The notes beneath the pieces were generated by a model. That model was not told the DNA's origin. It saw nothing but the letters and a program-made list of their open reading frames with translations, and made no database searches. Below, one piece after another: positions 33,911-41,889 of a stretch of 64,000 nt of DNA. Origin of the DNA: Pseudonocardia kujensis (GTDB lineage: Bacteria > Actinomycetota > Actinomycetes > Mycobacteriales > Pseudonocardiaceae); assembly GCF_021283305.1 (NCBI RefSeq), contig NZ_JAJSOK010000040.1:1-64000 (forward strand). The letters are read 5' to 3'. Positions within the stretch are counted from its first letter, which is position 1. Each line of letters begins with the position of its first letter. Both the position numbers and the translations under genes were made by a program.

Positions 33911-36126
33911 GCGGGAGCTCCTTCCAAGGTCGGCGCGGCGGCACGGGCGGGCTGGGCCGCGTCCGTTCCGGCGACGTCGGTGTTCTGCAGCAGGCCCAGC
34001 CCGTGGCTGTCGATCGTCAGGCTCTTCCCGGGCGGGATGACGATGGTCGTGAACTCGGCCTCGACCAGGCCGGGGCCGTCGATCTGGTTGCCGGGACGGA
34101 GCTGGTCGAAGGCGAACACCGGTGTGTCGACGCGACCGCCCTGCTCGGGCCAGTACGCGTTGCGGGTGCCCGTGCGCGCGGCGGAGGCGTCGTTGCCGAC
34201 GAGCTCGTGGACCGGGAGCTCGAGCTTCTCCGTGGGAACGGTCGCCTTCACGATGATGTTCTCGATGTAGGCGCCGCCGGGCTTGTTGACCACGTGCGGG
34301 CTGAAGGCCTCGGAGTACTCCTTCTCGAACTCGTCGTAGACCTGCTGGGCCTGTTCCGGCGAGTTGATCGACAGCAGCGGCGAGGCGACCCGCTTGACCT
34401 GCACCTGGCCGCCGTAGAGCATGTCGAGCTCGACGGTGAAGACGGCCGAGTCCGGGTCGAGACCCTCGGAGGTCAGGTCGGCCCTGGCCTGCGCGACCAT
34501 GTCCTTGATCGGCGCGTTGTAGGCCTCGTAGTCGTCGGTGAACTGCTGGGTCATGCCGTTGAGGAACAGGATCCGCTTGGACTGCTCGTAGACGTGCATG
34601 ATGTCCATGACCGAGCTGCCCAGCGCGGAGAACACCGGCGCCTGCGGGAAGATCACCGACGTCGGGACGTCGGCGCCGTAGCCGGCGACGTGGGTGGGGC
34701 CCCCGCCGCCGAAGGCGAACAGGACGAAGTCCTCCGGGTGGTAGCCGCGGAGATGCACCTCGCGCTTGATGGCTGACGCCATGTTCTGCTCGACGATGCG
34801 ACGGATCAGCGCCGCCGCCTCGTCGACGCCGAGCCCGAGTGGCTTGGCGATCTTCAGCTCGATCGCCTCGACCGCCTTGTCCCGGTTCAGCGGCATCCGG
34901 CCGTTGAAGTAGCCGTCCGGGCTGAGGTAGCCCAGGACGACGTCGGCGTCGGTCGTGGTGGGCTCGGTGCCACCCAGGTCGTAACAGACCGGTCCCGGGT
35001 AGGAGCCGGCCGAACGCGGCCCGACCTCGAGCCGACCGCCGAGCAGCTCGTTGATCCAGGCGATCGAGCCGCCCCCGGCGCCCATCGTGGTGGACTGCAG
35101 CATCGAGATACCGACCATCCACTTGTCGATGATCGGACGGAACTCGTAGGAGCGCACCGAGGCGTCGACGACCATGCCCAGGTCGAAGCTGGTGCCGCCG
35201 ACGTCGGAGGCGATGACGTTGCGGTACCCGAGGGCCTTGCCGATGTGGTAGCTGCCCATCAGCCCCGAGATCGGGCCGCCGTTGTAGGTGCGCGACGCGG
35301 TCGTCTTGAAGATCTCCGCGGAGCCGCCGGTGTTGTGGGTGAGAAGGAAGCTGCCCCGGTAGCCGTGGTCGCGCAGCTGGTCCCACGTGCTCTCCATCTC
35401 GGCCTTGATGGAGCTCTGCAGGTACGCGTCGAGGATGGCGGTCATCGTGCGCTCGTACTCGCCGACCTTGCCGACGACCTCGTGCGAGAGCACGACCGGC
35501 AGGTAGCCGACGTGGTAGCTGCGGTACTCCTCGCGGATGATCTCGCGGATCCGGCGCTCGTGCTCGGGGTGGGCGAAGCTCCACAGCAGCGACACCGCGA
35601 TCGCCCGGGCACCGCCGTCGACGAGCTTGCGCAGCTTGCGCCGCACGTCGTCCTCGTCCAGGGGGCGCAGCACGGCGCCGAAGGAGTCGACCCGCTCACG
35701 GACGCCCGCGATCATGTCGCGGGTTATCAGCGGGGCCGGCTTGTTCTGCACGGCGACGTTGCGGCGCTCGGAGATCCGGGTGCCGTCGGTCCACTGGGCA
35801 CCGCGGCCGATGAGGATGGCGTCCTCGTGACCCTCGGTGGTCATCAGCCCCAGCCGTGGCCCCTTGCGCTCGATCAGCCGGTTCATCGCGACCGTCGTCG
35901 AGTACCGCACCAGCTCGATCTGCGGCAGCAGCTCGTCGATGGACATCTCGAGCTGGTCGGCGCCGTCGGTCAGGACGTCGAGGAAGCCGACCGACAGGTC
36001 GTAGGGCGTGGTCGGCGCCTTGGCGGTGATGCGCCGGTCGTCCCAGGTCAGGACGAGGTCGGTGAACGTACCGCCCACGTCGATGTCGATGGTCCTCCTG
36101 CCGGCCTTCACGCTGGGACGACTCAT
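33907..36126 (-). CDS. Hydantoinase A/oxoprolinase-family ATPase subunit (ApcC/AcxA-like)
   Basis: A 739-residue actin-like ATPase of the HyuA type. The two phosphate motifs are visible: TIDIDVGGTFTDLVL near residue 12 and VIASDVGGTSFDLGMV around 300. The adenosine-region glycine run FAFGGGGPTHV lies near 470. In ketone carboxylases this subunit uses ATP to phosphorylate the ketone enol or bicarbonate. At about 80 kDa it fits the large beta subunit ApcC. The start overlaps the stop of the small zinc-ribbon gene (ATGA) and its stop overlaps the HyuB start, giving tightly coupled subunits. Confidence 0.9.
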   Translation of the reverse strand: MSRPSVKAGRRTIDIDVGGTFTDLVLTWDDRRITAKAPTTPYDLSVGFLDVLTDGADQLEMSIDELLPQIELVRYSTTVAMNRLIERKGPRLGLMTTEGHEDAILIGRGAQWTDGTRISERRNVAVQNKPAPLITRDMIAGVRERVDSFGAVLRPLDEDDVRRKLRKLVDGGARAIAVSLLWSFAHPEHERRIREIIREEYRSYHVGYLPVVLSHEVVGKVGEYERTMTAILDAYLQSSIKAEMESTWDQLRDHGYRGSFLLTHNTGGSAEIFKTTASRTYNGGPISGLMGSYHIGKALGYRNVIASDVGGTSFDLGMVVDASVRSYEFRPIIDKWMVGISMLQSTTMGAGGGSIAWINELLGGRLEVGPRSAGSYPGPVCYDLGGTEPTTTDADVVLGYLSPDGYFNGRMPLNRDKAVEAIELKIAKPLGLGVDEAAALIRRIVEQNMASAIKREVHLRGYHPEDFVLFAFGGGGPTHVAGYGADVPTSVIFPQAPVFSALGSSVMDIMHVYEQSKRILFLNGMTQQFTDDYEAYNAPIKDMVAQARADLTSEGLDPDSAVFTVELDMLYGGQVQVKRVASPLLSINSPEQAQQVYDEFEKEYSEAFSPHVVNKPGGAYIENIIVKATVPTEKLELPVHELVGNDASAARTGTRNAYWPEQGGRVDTPVFAFDQLRPGNQIDGPGLVEAEFTTIVIPPGKSLTIDSHGLGLLQNTDVAGTDAAQPARAAAPTLEGAPA

Positions 36127-36500
36127 GTGGCTACCTCCAGCTTGCCGTGCTCGTCGATCCGCAGCTCGCCCGCGGCGAGCTTGCGCTTGAGGCTGTCGAG
36201 GTCGATCTCGGTGTCGTGGGTGATCGGGTGCCCCGGCGGCAGGTACTCGGTCTCGACCTGGCGGCCACAGCCCGGGCAGTAGAACTCCAGGATCCGGATC
36301 CACTCCGGGTTCGGCGCGAAGGTGAACTCGCCGTCGATGAGCGGCGGGTGCACCTCGCCGGGGTCGCGTTCGTGGATCAGCAGCCCCTTCTTGTAGTTGT
36401 CCCGCGCGTCACCGACGTCCTGGCCGCAGGAGTGGCAGTGCCAGCGTTCGGAGTCGACGTCGAGGTCGAGGTACTCCGCGACGTGGATCGTGTTGGGCAT
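36123..36500 (-). CDS. Small Cys4 zinc-ribbon carboxylase subunit (acetone carboxylase gamma/ApcB-like)
   Basis: A 125-residue protein with two knuckles, CHSC (about residues 20-23) and CPGC (about 75-78), that should bind one metal ion. The stretch DARDNYKKGLLIHERDP between them is characteristic of the acetone-carboxylase gamma-type subunit, though shorter here. At about 14 kDa it matches the 15-kDa alpha-prime subunit ApcB. The ATG at 36500 shares one base with the preceding gene's stop (TGATG). The presence of this subunit is the main reason to read the flanking HyuA and HyuB genes as a carboxylase rather than a hydantoinase. Confidence 0.85.
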   Translation of the reverse strand: MPNTIHVAEYLDLDVDSERWHCHSCGQDVGDARDNYKKGLLIHERDPGEVHPPLIDGEFTFAPNPEWIRILEFYCPGCGRQVETEYLPPGHPITHDTEIDLDSLKRKLAAGELRIDEHGKLEVAT

Positions 36501-38383
36501 CAGTTGCCTCCTCGGGTGGCCACGGCGTCGCCGGTAGGGTCCACGGCCAGCGACCAGCCGGCTCCGACGAGCCAGGTGAAGCTGCCGCCGTCGACCAGTG
36601 CGGGGCCGGTCACCGTGGAGCCGGCCACCGACGCCCAGTCGCGGGTCGGGATACCGCCGCGCTCCCCCGTGCCACCGGTCGTCGAGCCGCCGGCGACCGC
36701 GACCTTCTCCAGGCTGGCCAGGGAGAACCTGGCGGTCAGCCGGACCAGTGACGGGTCGCCGACGACGGACAACGCCGCGTCGACGGATCCGTCGGCCGTG
36801 CCTCGTGAGCCGTCGGTACCGCGGACCTCCCACCCCAGCACCGCCTCGTCGGGTGTGAAACCCTCGCCCTCGAGGTCGCGGCGGGCCTCGTCGGCGAGCC
36901 GCTCAGCGGCAGCCCGGGCGGCGTCGGCCGAGTTCACGGCCGACTCGTAGACGTGCACGACGTCGGAGATCGCGGAGCCATACGCCGAGAGCACGTTGCC
37001 GAACCCGAACAGCCGCACCGTCCGGGCACCGATCCGCTCGGCGACACCCGTCGCGAACAGCGGGCCGTTGCCGCCGAAGGCGTACACGGCCGTGTCGGCG
37101 GGGTCCCAGCCCATCTCGGCGGCGGTCTCCCGGGCCAGCTCCGCGGTCATGTCCAACGCGGTGTCGACCATGCGCTGGGCCGCTTCGGCCGGGGAGATGC
37201 CCAGCGGGTCCCCGACCGTGCGGGCGATCGCGTCGCGGGCCGCGTCCACGTCGAGGGTCCGCCTGCCGTCGAGGAACGCGTCCGGCGCGAGGTAGCCGAG
37301 CAGCACGAACGCATCCGTCGCCGTCGCGTTGCGCCCGCCGAGCCCGTAACAGGCCGGCCCGGGGGCGGCGCCCATGGAGTCCGGGCCGAGCGTGACCGCG
37401 CCGTCCGCGGCGCGGGCGACCGAGCCTCCGCCGAGTGCGATGGAGCGCAGCAGCGGCAGGTTGGTGCGGACCGGGATACCGAACAGGTGCCCCTCGTCGC
37501 GGTCGACGACGCGCCCGTTCTCCACGGCCGAGGCCTTCGCGGTCGTGCCGCCCACGTCGATCGCGAGGACCTTCGCGTCACCCCGCCGGGCGGCCTCCGC
37601 GGCGCTCGCATGGGTGCCGAACAGCGGGCCGGACTCGATGGTGTCGAACGCCGTGGTCTTGCCGATCCGTGCGACGCCGCCGTTGATGTGTCCGACCAGC
37701 ACGTTGCCGCGCCACGAGTGCTCCTGCTTGAGCGTCTCCTCGGCGCGGTAGAGCGTCGTGGCCAGCGACGGGTGGACGTAGGCGTTGATCAGCGAGACGA
37801 ACGTCCGAGTGGAGTCGTCCGGGCGCAACAGGATCTCACTCGCCGGCAGCGCGGGGATCGAACCCAGGAAGTGGTCCGGGTACTGTGCATCGATCATCGA
37901 CACGATCTTGCGTTCGCGGGAGTTGTCCTCGAACGCGCCCTGCAGCGAGATGTTGATCCGGCGAATGCCCTTGTCGAACAGACCCTTCACCGCGGTGCGA
38001 ACCTCGTCGTCATCGGCGTCGGCGCCGACCCCGGTGATGTTCTCCCGGGTGATGAGCGGTCCGAGTACCGTCGCCGCTTCTTCGGGCGAGGTGTAGAGGT
38101 CGTCCTCGTGGCCTGCGCTGACGAGCAGGCCGAGTTTGGGTCCGGACTTCTGGGCGAGCACGTTGGAGGTGATGGTCGACGACCACCGAATCAATGCCAC
38201 GTCGTCGAGCAGATCACGCAACGACGCGGCACCCACGTGCGCGCGAGCGGCTTCGAGGATCTCGAGGAAGGAGAGGGTCACGTCGTGCGGGGTGGTCTCC
38301 ACCTTGATGGAGAACACCGTGCCGTCGCCGCTGACCAGTCCGTCGGTCATGGTGCCGCCGGTGTCGATGTCGATGTTCAGCAC
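36500..38383 (-). CDS. Second HyuA-type ATPase subunit of the carboxylase (ApcA-like)
   Basis: A 627-residue HyuA-family protein. Phosphate motif 1 is NIDIDTGGTMTDGLV at the very start and motif 2 is VLAIDVGGTTAKASAV near residue 270. ALGGGSVAR and CYGLGGRNATATDAFVLLGY follow. It is clearly distinct from the 739-residue HyuA downstream, so the complex would contain two different ATPases. That is a feature of acetophenone carboxylase (ApcA about 70 kDa plus ApcC), where two ATP are used per turnover, and not of acetone carboxylase. The GTG start has GAGGAGG upstream. It is the first carboxylase gene, 111 bases after the PaaK-like gene. Confidence 0.88.
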   Translation of the reverse strand: MLNIDIDTGGTMTDGLVSGDGTVFSIKVETTPHDVTLSFLEILEAARAHVGAASLRDLLDDVALIRWSSTITSNVLAQKSGPKLGLLVSAGHEDDLYTSPEEAATVLGPLITRENITGVGADADDDEVRTAVKGLFDKGIRRINISLQGAFEDNSRERKIVSMIDAQYPDHFLGSIPALPASEILLRPDDSTRTFVSLINAYVHPSLATTLYRAEETLKQEHSWRGNVLVGHINGGVARIGKTTAFDTIESGPLFGTHASAAEAARRGDAKVLAIDVGGTTAKASAVENGRVVDRDEGHLFGIPVRTNLPLLRSIALGGGSVARAADGAVTLGPDSMGAAPGPACYGLGGRNATATDAFVLLGYLAPDAFLDGRRTLDVDAARDAIARTVGDPLGISPAEAAQRMVDTALDMTAELARETAAEMGWDPADTAVYAFGGNGPLFATGVAERIGARTVRLFGFGNVLSAYGSAISDVVHVYESAVNSADAARAAAERLADEARRDLEGEGFTPDEAVLGWEVRGTDGSRGTADGSVDAALSVVGDPSLVRLTARFSLASLEKVAVAGGSTTGGTGERGGIPTRDWASVAGSTVTGPALVDGGSFTWLVGAGWSLAVDPTGDAVATRGGN

Positions 38384-38494
38384 GCGTTCGTCACCTCCTC
38401 GGTCAGCGCTGTCCGGGGCTTCATCCGTGTCCTCTCCTCGGTGCGTCGGTTCGGTTCGTCGGCCTGCGTCGGCCGGAGCTCCTTGTGCGGGGTG

Positions 38495-39880
38495 TCATCG
38501 GCGCCTCTTCACCAGCTGGGCCTTCATCTCCCAGCGGGGAAGCGAGTTCGGCGGGACCAGGTCAACCGTCGTGGCGACGACCAGCTTGTCCCGCAACAAG
38601 TTCTCGACGTCGGCGCGCAGCTCGTCGAGGTCCTCGACGTCGAGGCCGTACTCGACCTGCACCCGCATCGGAGGCCTGACGAGCGGCCCCGGTTCGGACA
38701 ACACGATCTGCATGGCGCCGGTGGTGCGCGGGGCCATGGAGGCGACCACGTCCTTGACCGCGCTCGGCCACACGTTGACCCCGGCGACGAACAGCAGGTC
38801 GTCGGTCCGGCCGACGCAGTGCAGGCGCGGGCTGGTCCGCCCGCAGGGACAGCTCGTCGCGGCCACGACGACCCGGTCACGGACCCGGAACCGCACGAGC
38901 GGCACGCACTCGCGCTGGAGGTGGGTGACGACGAGCTCGCCTTCCGCGCCCTCGGTCCAGTCGAGCCGCTCCCCGCTCGCGGGGTCGATCAGCTCGGTGA
39001 GCAGCTGGTCCTCGGCGCACAGGTGCAGCCCGTCCTGTTCGGGGCAGCTGGCCAGATAGATCGGGAAGACGTCGGCGTTGCCCATCCCGTCGCCGACGAC
39101 CGCTCCGTAGTCGGCCTCCAGCCGCGCGCGCACCGCCGGGATGGACGCGCCGGGCTCGGCACCGAGCAGGAGCTTCCGCAGGCCCAGCTCGGCGGGCTCC
39201 AGGCCGAGCTTGTGGCGGCAGTACTCGGCGAGGTAGGTCGCATACGACGGCGTCGACATCAGCACGGTGCCGCCCAGGTCGCGGATGCTCTGCACGACCC
39301 TGTCGCTGCTGCCCGTGCCGATCGGGACGAAGGTCGCACCGATGCGCTCGGTCGCGTCCTTGAGCGGCAGACCCCCGACGAAGAAGCCGAGGCCGAACGC
39401 GTGGACGACGACGTCGTCGGGGCGCATGCCCTCGCTGTAGAGGACCCGTGCCACGACCTGCGTCCAGTCCTCGAGGTCACGGAGGGTGATGCCCACATAG
39501 GACGGTCGGCCCGTCGTCCCGCTCGACGCATGCACGCGTACGACCTCGGCCATCGCCACGCCGGCGTGCCGGCCCAGCGGCGGAGCCTCGAGCTGGCTGT
39601 CGCGCAGCATCTCCTTGGTCGTCAGCGGGGCGTCGAAGTCCTCGAGCGAGTCGACCGAAGTGGGGTCGAACCCGTGCTCGGCCCAGAGGTCGGCGTAGAA
39701 CGGCGACCGCGGGGCCAGGCCCGCCAGCTGGGCACGGAGGCGGTCGAGCTGCAGCATGCGCATGCGCTCGGGCGGCATCGCCTCGACCGCCCGGTCGAAC
39801 AGCTGCCCGTCGGGACCGCCGTCGGCGACGCCGTGAAGCGGGCGCGGCACGGGCCCGCCGATCGCACCGGAGCTGGTCAT
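38495..39880 (-). CDS. Phenylacetate-CoA ligase (PaaK)-like AMP-forming ligase
   Basis: A 461-residue ligase of the PaaK branch. The P-loop is HASSGTTGRPSYVGIT near residue 117, FYADLWAEHGFDP lies in the N-terminal helix, and GRTDDLLFVAGVNVWPSAV and the final PRWEMKAQLVKR contribute the lid and catalytic Lys. Two CxC-type cysteines (SCPCGR) are usual in this group. It activates an aromatic or arylalkyl carboxylic acid to its CoA ester. Its start overlaps the GntR gene's stop (ATGA). In the cluster it could activate a substrate or a carboxylation product; the second ligase at 28060 is the alternative for that role. Confidence 0.9.
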   Translation of the reverse strand: MTSSGAIGGPVPRPLHGVADGGPDGQLFDRAVEAMPPERMRMLQLDRLRAQLAGLAPRSPFYADLWAEHGFDPTSVDSLEDFDAPLTTKEMLRDSQLEAPPLGRHAGVAMAEVVRVHASSGTTGRPSYVGITLRDLEDWTQVVARVLYSEGMRPDDVVVHAFGLGFFVGGLPLKDATERIGATFVPIGTGSSDRVVQSIRDLGGTVLMSTPSYATYLAEYCRHKLGLEPAELGLRKLLLGAEPGASIPAVRARLEADYGAVVGDGMGNADVFPIYLASCPEQDGLHLCAEDQLLTELIDPASGERLDWTEGAEGELVVTHLQRECVPLVRFRVRDRVVVAATSCPCGRTSPRLHCVGRTDDLLFVAGVNVWPSAVKDVVASMAPRTTGAMQIVLSEPGPLVRPPMRVQVEYGLDVEDLDELRADVENLLRDKLVVATTVDLVPPNSLPRWEMKAQLVKRRR

Positions 39881-40596
39881 CTGTCCTCCTCCCGCTGGTC
39901 CCGGTCGTCCTCGAAGTCGAGCAGGTACTTCCGCATGGCGCGCTCGGCCGCGCCGCCCTCGCCGTCCTCGATCAGGCGCACCACGTGGGCCAAGCCGTCA
40001 CGGGCGCGCACGGGCCAGTCCGGCTTGCGGACCCGCTGGCCGAGGCTCATCGCCACCGGACCACGCAGGCTCTCGAACACGGCGACGAACACCGGGTTCT
40101 GCGAGCCCTCGACCAACGCGACGTGGAAGGAGGCGACGGCCGCGACCGCACGAGCCGGTCGCGCACCCGCCATCTCCAGCATCCGCAGCGCCCGCTCGAG
40201 GTCGGCGGTATCGCCGTCCTGGGCATTGAGCCGGGCAGCCATCGGTTCGACCGCCAGCCGCACGTCCATCACGTGCCGCGGCTCGACGTCCATCGTCGAG
40301 AGGGGGGCGGCGGTGATCGCGTGGAACTCCTCGGGCTCGGGCATCGCCACGAACCGCCCGCCGCCGTAGCCGCGGCGGACCTCCAGATACCCCGAGACCT
40401 CCAGCGCCTTGAGTGCCTCGCGCAGCATCGGCCGCGACACCCCGAGCTGCTGGGCGAGCTCCGGCTCCGACGGAAGCCGTTGCCCGGCCGGCAGGTCGCC
40501 CCGCACGATCGCGCCCCTCATGTTGGCGACGATCTTCTCGAAGCCGCGGCCCACCCCGATCGGGGCGAACACGAACTCCGAGTCCTGGGCGGACAT
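39877..40596 (-). CDS. GntR-family regulator with FCD (FadR-type) domain
   Basis: A 239-residue regulator. The winged helix-turn-helix spans about residues 18-85 (IVRGDLPAGQRLPSEPELAQ, then LGVSRPMLREALKALEVSGY). An FCD ligand domain follows (HVMDVRLAVEPMAARL, then SFHVALVEGSQNPVFV), with His and Asp residues for the usual metal site. FadR/FCD regulators repress catabolic operons and release DNA on binding an acid or acyl-CoA. It is the first gene of the unit that continues into the PaaK-like ligase and the carboxylase. A TTGACA promoter and a palindrome lie about 200 bases upstream, so autoregulation is likely. Confidence 0.92.
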   Translation of the reverse strand: MSAQDSEFVFAPIGVGRGFEKIVANMRGAIVRGDLPAGQRLPSEPELAQQLGVSRPMLREALKALEVSGYLEVRRGYGGGRFVAMPEPEEFHAITAAPLSTMDVEPRHVMDVRLAVEPMAARLNAQDGDTADLERALRMLEMAGARPARAVAAVASFHVALVEGSQNPVFVAVFESLRGPVAMSLGQRVRKPDWPVRARDGLAHVVRLIEDGEGGAAERAMRKYLLDFEDDRDQREEDR

Positions 40597-40790
40597 CCCG
40601 TTCTCCCTCCAGGCCGGCCCGTGCCGACCCGACCGCTGCTCCCGTGGGCGCAGAGCAGACTTCCCCCTGCCGGCGGAAGGCCGATCCCGGACGCCCGGCC
40701 AAGGACCGTGGGAAGCGGAGCCAAGTCGTCACTGACGTTCTCCGAGGAGGCAAGCGACCCGATGCGGATAGCGCTGTCTGACATCAGCTA

Positions 40791-40831
40791 AGTGAGCCCG
40801 CTCACTGTAGCAACCGGGTCGAGACTGTCAA
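40791..40831 (-). promoter_or_regulatory. Sigma-70-type promoter with overlapping palindromic operator
   Basis: On the minus strand a perfect -35 TTGACA (40831-40826) is followed after 16 bases by TACAGT (40809-40804) as -10. The palindrome AGTGAGC-CC-GCTCACT (40791-40806) overlaps the -10 and start site, as a repressor site should. It points to the GntR/PaaK/carboxylase operon and leaves a leader of about 195 bases. The ten-base word TCTGACATCA occurs at 40777-40786 and again at 40975-40984. The rest of 40597-41000 shows no gene. Confidence 0.6.
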
Positions 40832-41002
40832 TAGCTCTTCACTCACCTGAGCATCCGTCCGAGTTCTGTAGAACAATCGTGGCTTCTAGCTGCACCGTCT
40901 CAGCCAGTGAAACGGCGCCGCCTGCCCGGTGTGACGTGACTTACCTCCAGGCGCCCAGCACTGTCCCACAGACATCTGACATCAACTGCCTCCTCTGGAG
41001 GC

Positions 41003-41070
41003 CGCCGTGGCCCCTACGTCGCCTCGAAGCACGGCGTGATCGGGTCGACCAAGTCCGCAGCGCCGGAGTC
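41003..41070 (+). pseudogene. Short SDR gene relic
   Basis: The plus frame reads GRRGPYVASKHGVIGSTKSA, which is the catalytic YxASK segment of a classical short-chain dehydrogenase and its following helix. It then falls into unrelated sequence, and nothing SDR-like precedes it. The region up to 41208 holds no other recognisable gene. Confidence 0.5.
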
Positions 41071-41208
41071 GATTCAAGTGTGCGAAGCCGCCAGGAAGAT
41101 CACCTGCGCGGTCTCGGCCGACGTCGCGCATGGCCACCAGCGCCGACACCGGCGCCGTCCGCCACGTGCCGCATTCCCGGGGCGCCGGTGAACCCACCCA
41201 GCACTGGA

Positions 41209-41877
41209 CTATGCGCGGCGGCGGGCGTGGAGAACCGCGTCGTGGCCGGTCACCGGCTCACCGTTCACCCCGATGAGCTGACGCGGGCGGGTCAGCGCCG
41301 CGACGATCTCCCAGTCCGCGGGGTCGAGCCTCGCCGCGATCTCCTCGGCGGTGAACAGCATGTCGCCGACGGCCGGACGGCCGATCTCGGGGTTCTCCAG
41401 GTCCTTCGGATGATGCCCGACGACCAGCAGGTGCCCGCCCGGCGCGACCGCCGCCGCGAGCCGCGCGACGAGCGGGGCGAACACCTCCGCGGGCTGGTGC
41501 ATGAACTGCGAGTTCACCAGTTGGAAGGCGCGCTCGGGCGGCGTCCAGCTGCGGACGTCCGCCTGCTCGGTCGTGACCTGCACCCCCGCCTCCGCGGCGT
41601 GCTCGGCCACCCGCTTCAGCGCCGTCGCCGAGAAGTCCACCGCCGTCACCGCCCAGCCCCGCCGGGCCAGCCAGACGGCGTCCGCGCCCTCGCCCGCGCC
41701 GACGTCCAGCGCGGCGCCGGGGGCGACGTCGTCGATCTCCGCGACCAGCTGCGGGTTCGGGAACCCGCTCCACACCAGCTCGGCGCCGCCGTAGCGCTCG
41801 TCCCAGGCCGGGGCCTCGAGCATGGCCCGGATCTCCTCCTCGGTCATCGGCCGGCCGTGCCCATGTCCGTGGTCCAT
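41209..41877 (-). CDS. Class I SAM-dependent methyltransferase
   Basis: A 222-residue methyltransferase with motif I ALDVGAGEGADAVWLA (about residues 55-70), the acidic end of strand 2 in VTAVDFSATALKRV, and GGHLLVVGHHPKDL as the post-motif strand. The N-terminus is His-rich (MDHGHGHGRP), and WDERYGG is usual in this group. The substrate is unknown. It follows the flavoprotein gene after 12 bases. In many actinobacteria these two activities occur as one annotated bifunctional oxidoreductase/methyltransferase polypeptide, so they probably act together, perhaps in metal(loid) or thiol detoxification. Confidence 0.9.
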   Translation of the reverse strand: MDHGHGHGRPMTEEEIRAMLEAPAWDERYGGAELVWSGFPNPQLVAEIDDVAPGAALDVGAGEGADAVWLARRGWAVTAVDFSATALKRVAEHAAEAGVQVTTEQADVRSWTPPERAFQLVNSQFMHQPAEVFAPLVARLAAAVAPGGHLLVVGHHPKDLENPEIGRPAVGDMLFTAEEIAARLDPADWEIVAALTRPRQLIGVNGEPVTGHDAVLHARRRA

Positions 41878-41889
41878 GGCGCCATCCTG

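Noticed and set aside
36953..40369. A 1138-codon plus-strand open frame across the carboxylase, PaaK-like and GntR genes
   Set aside because: It spans three well-supported minus-strand genes and codes for low-complexity His/Arg/Gly-rich sequence; it arises from GC-rich third positions.
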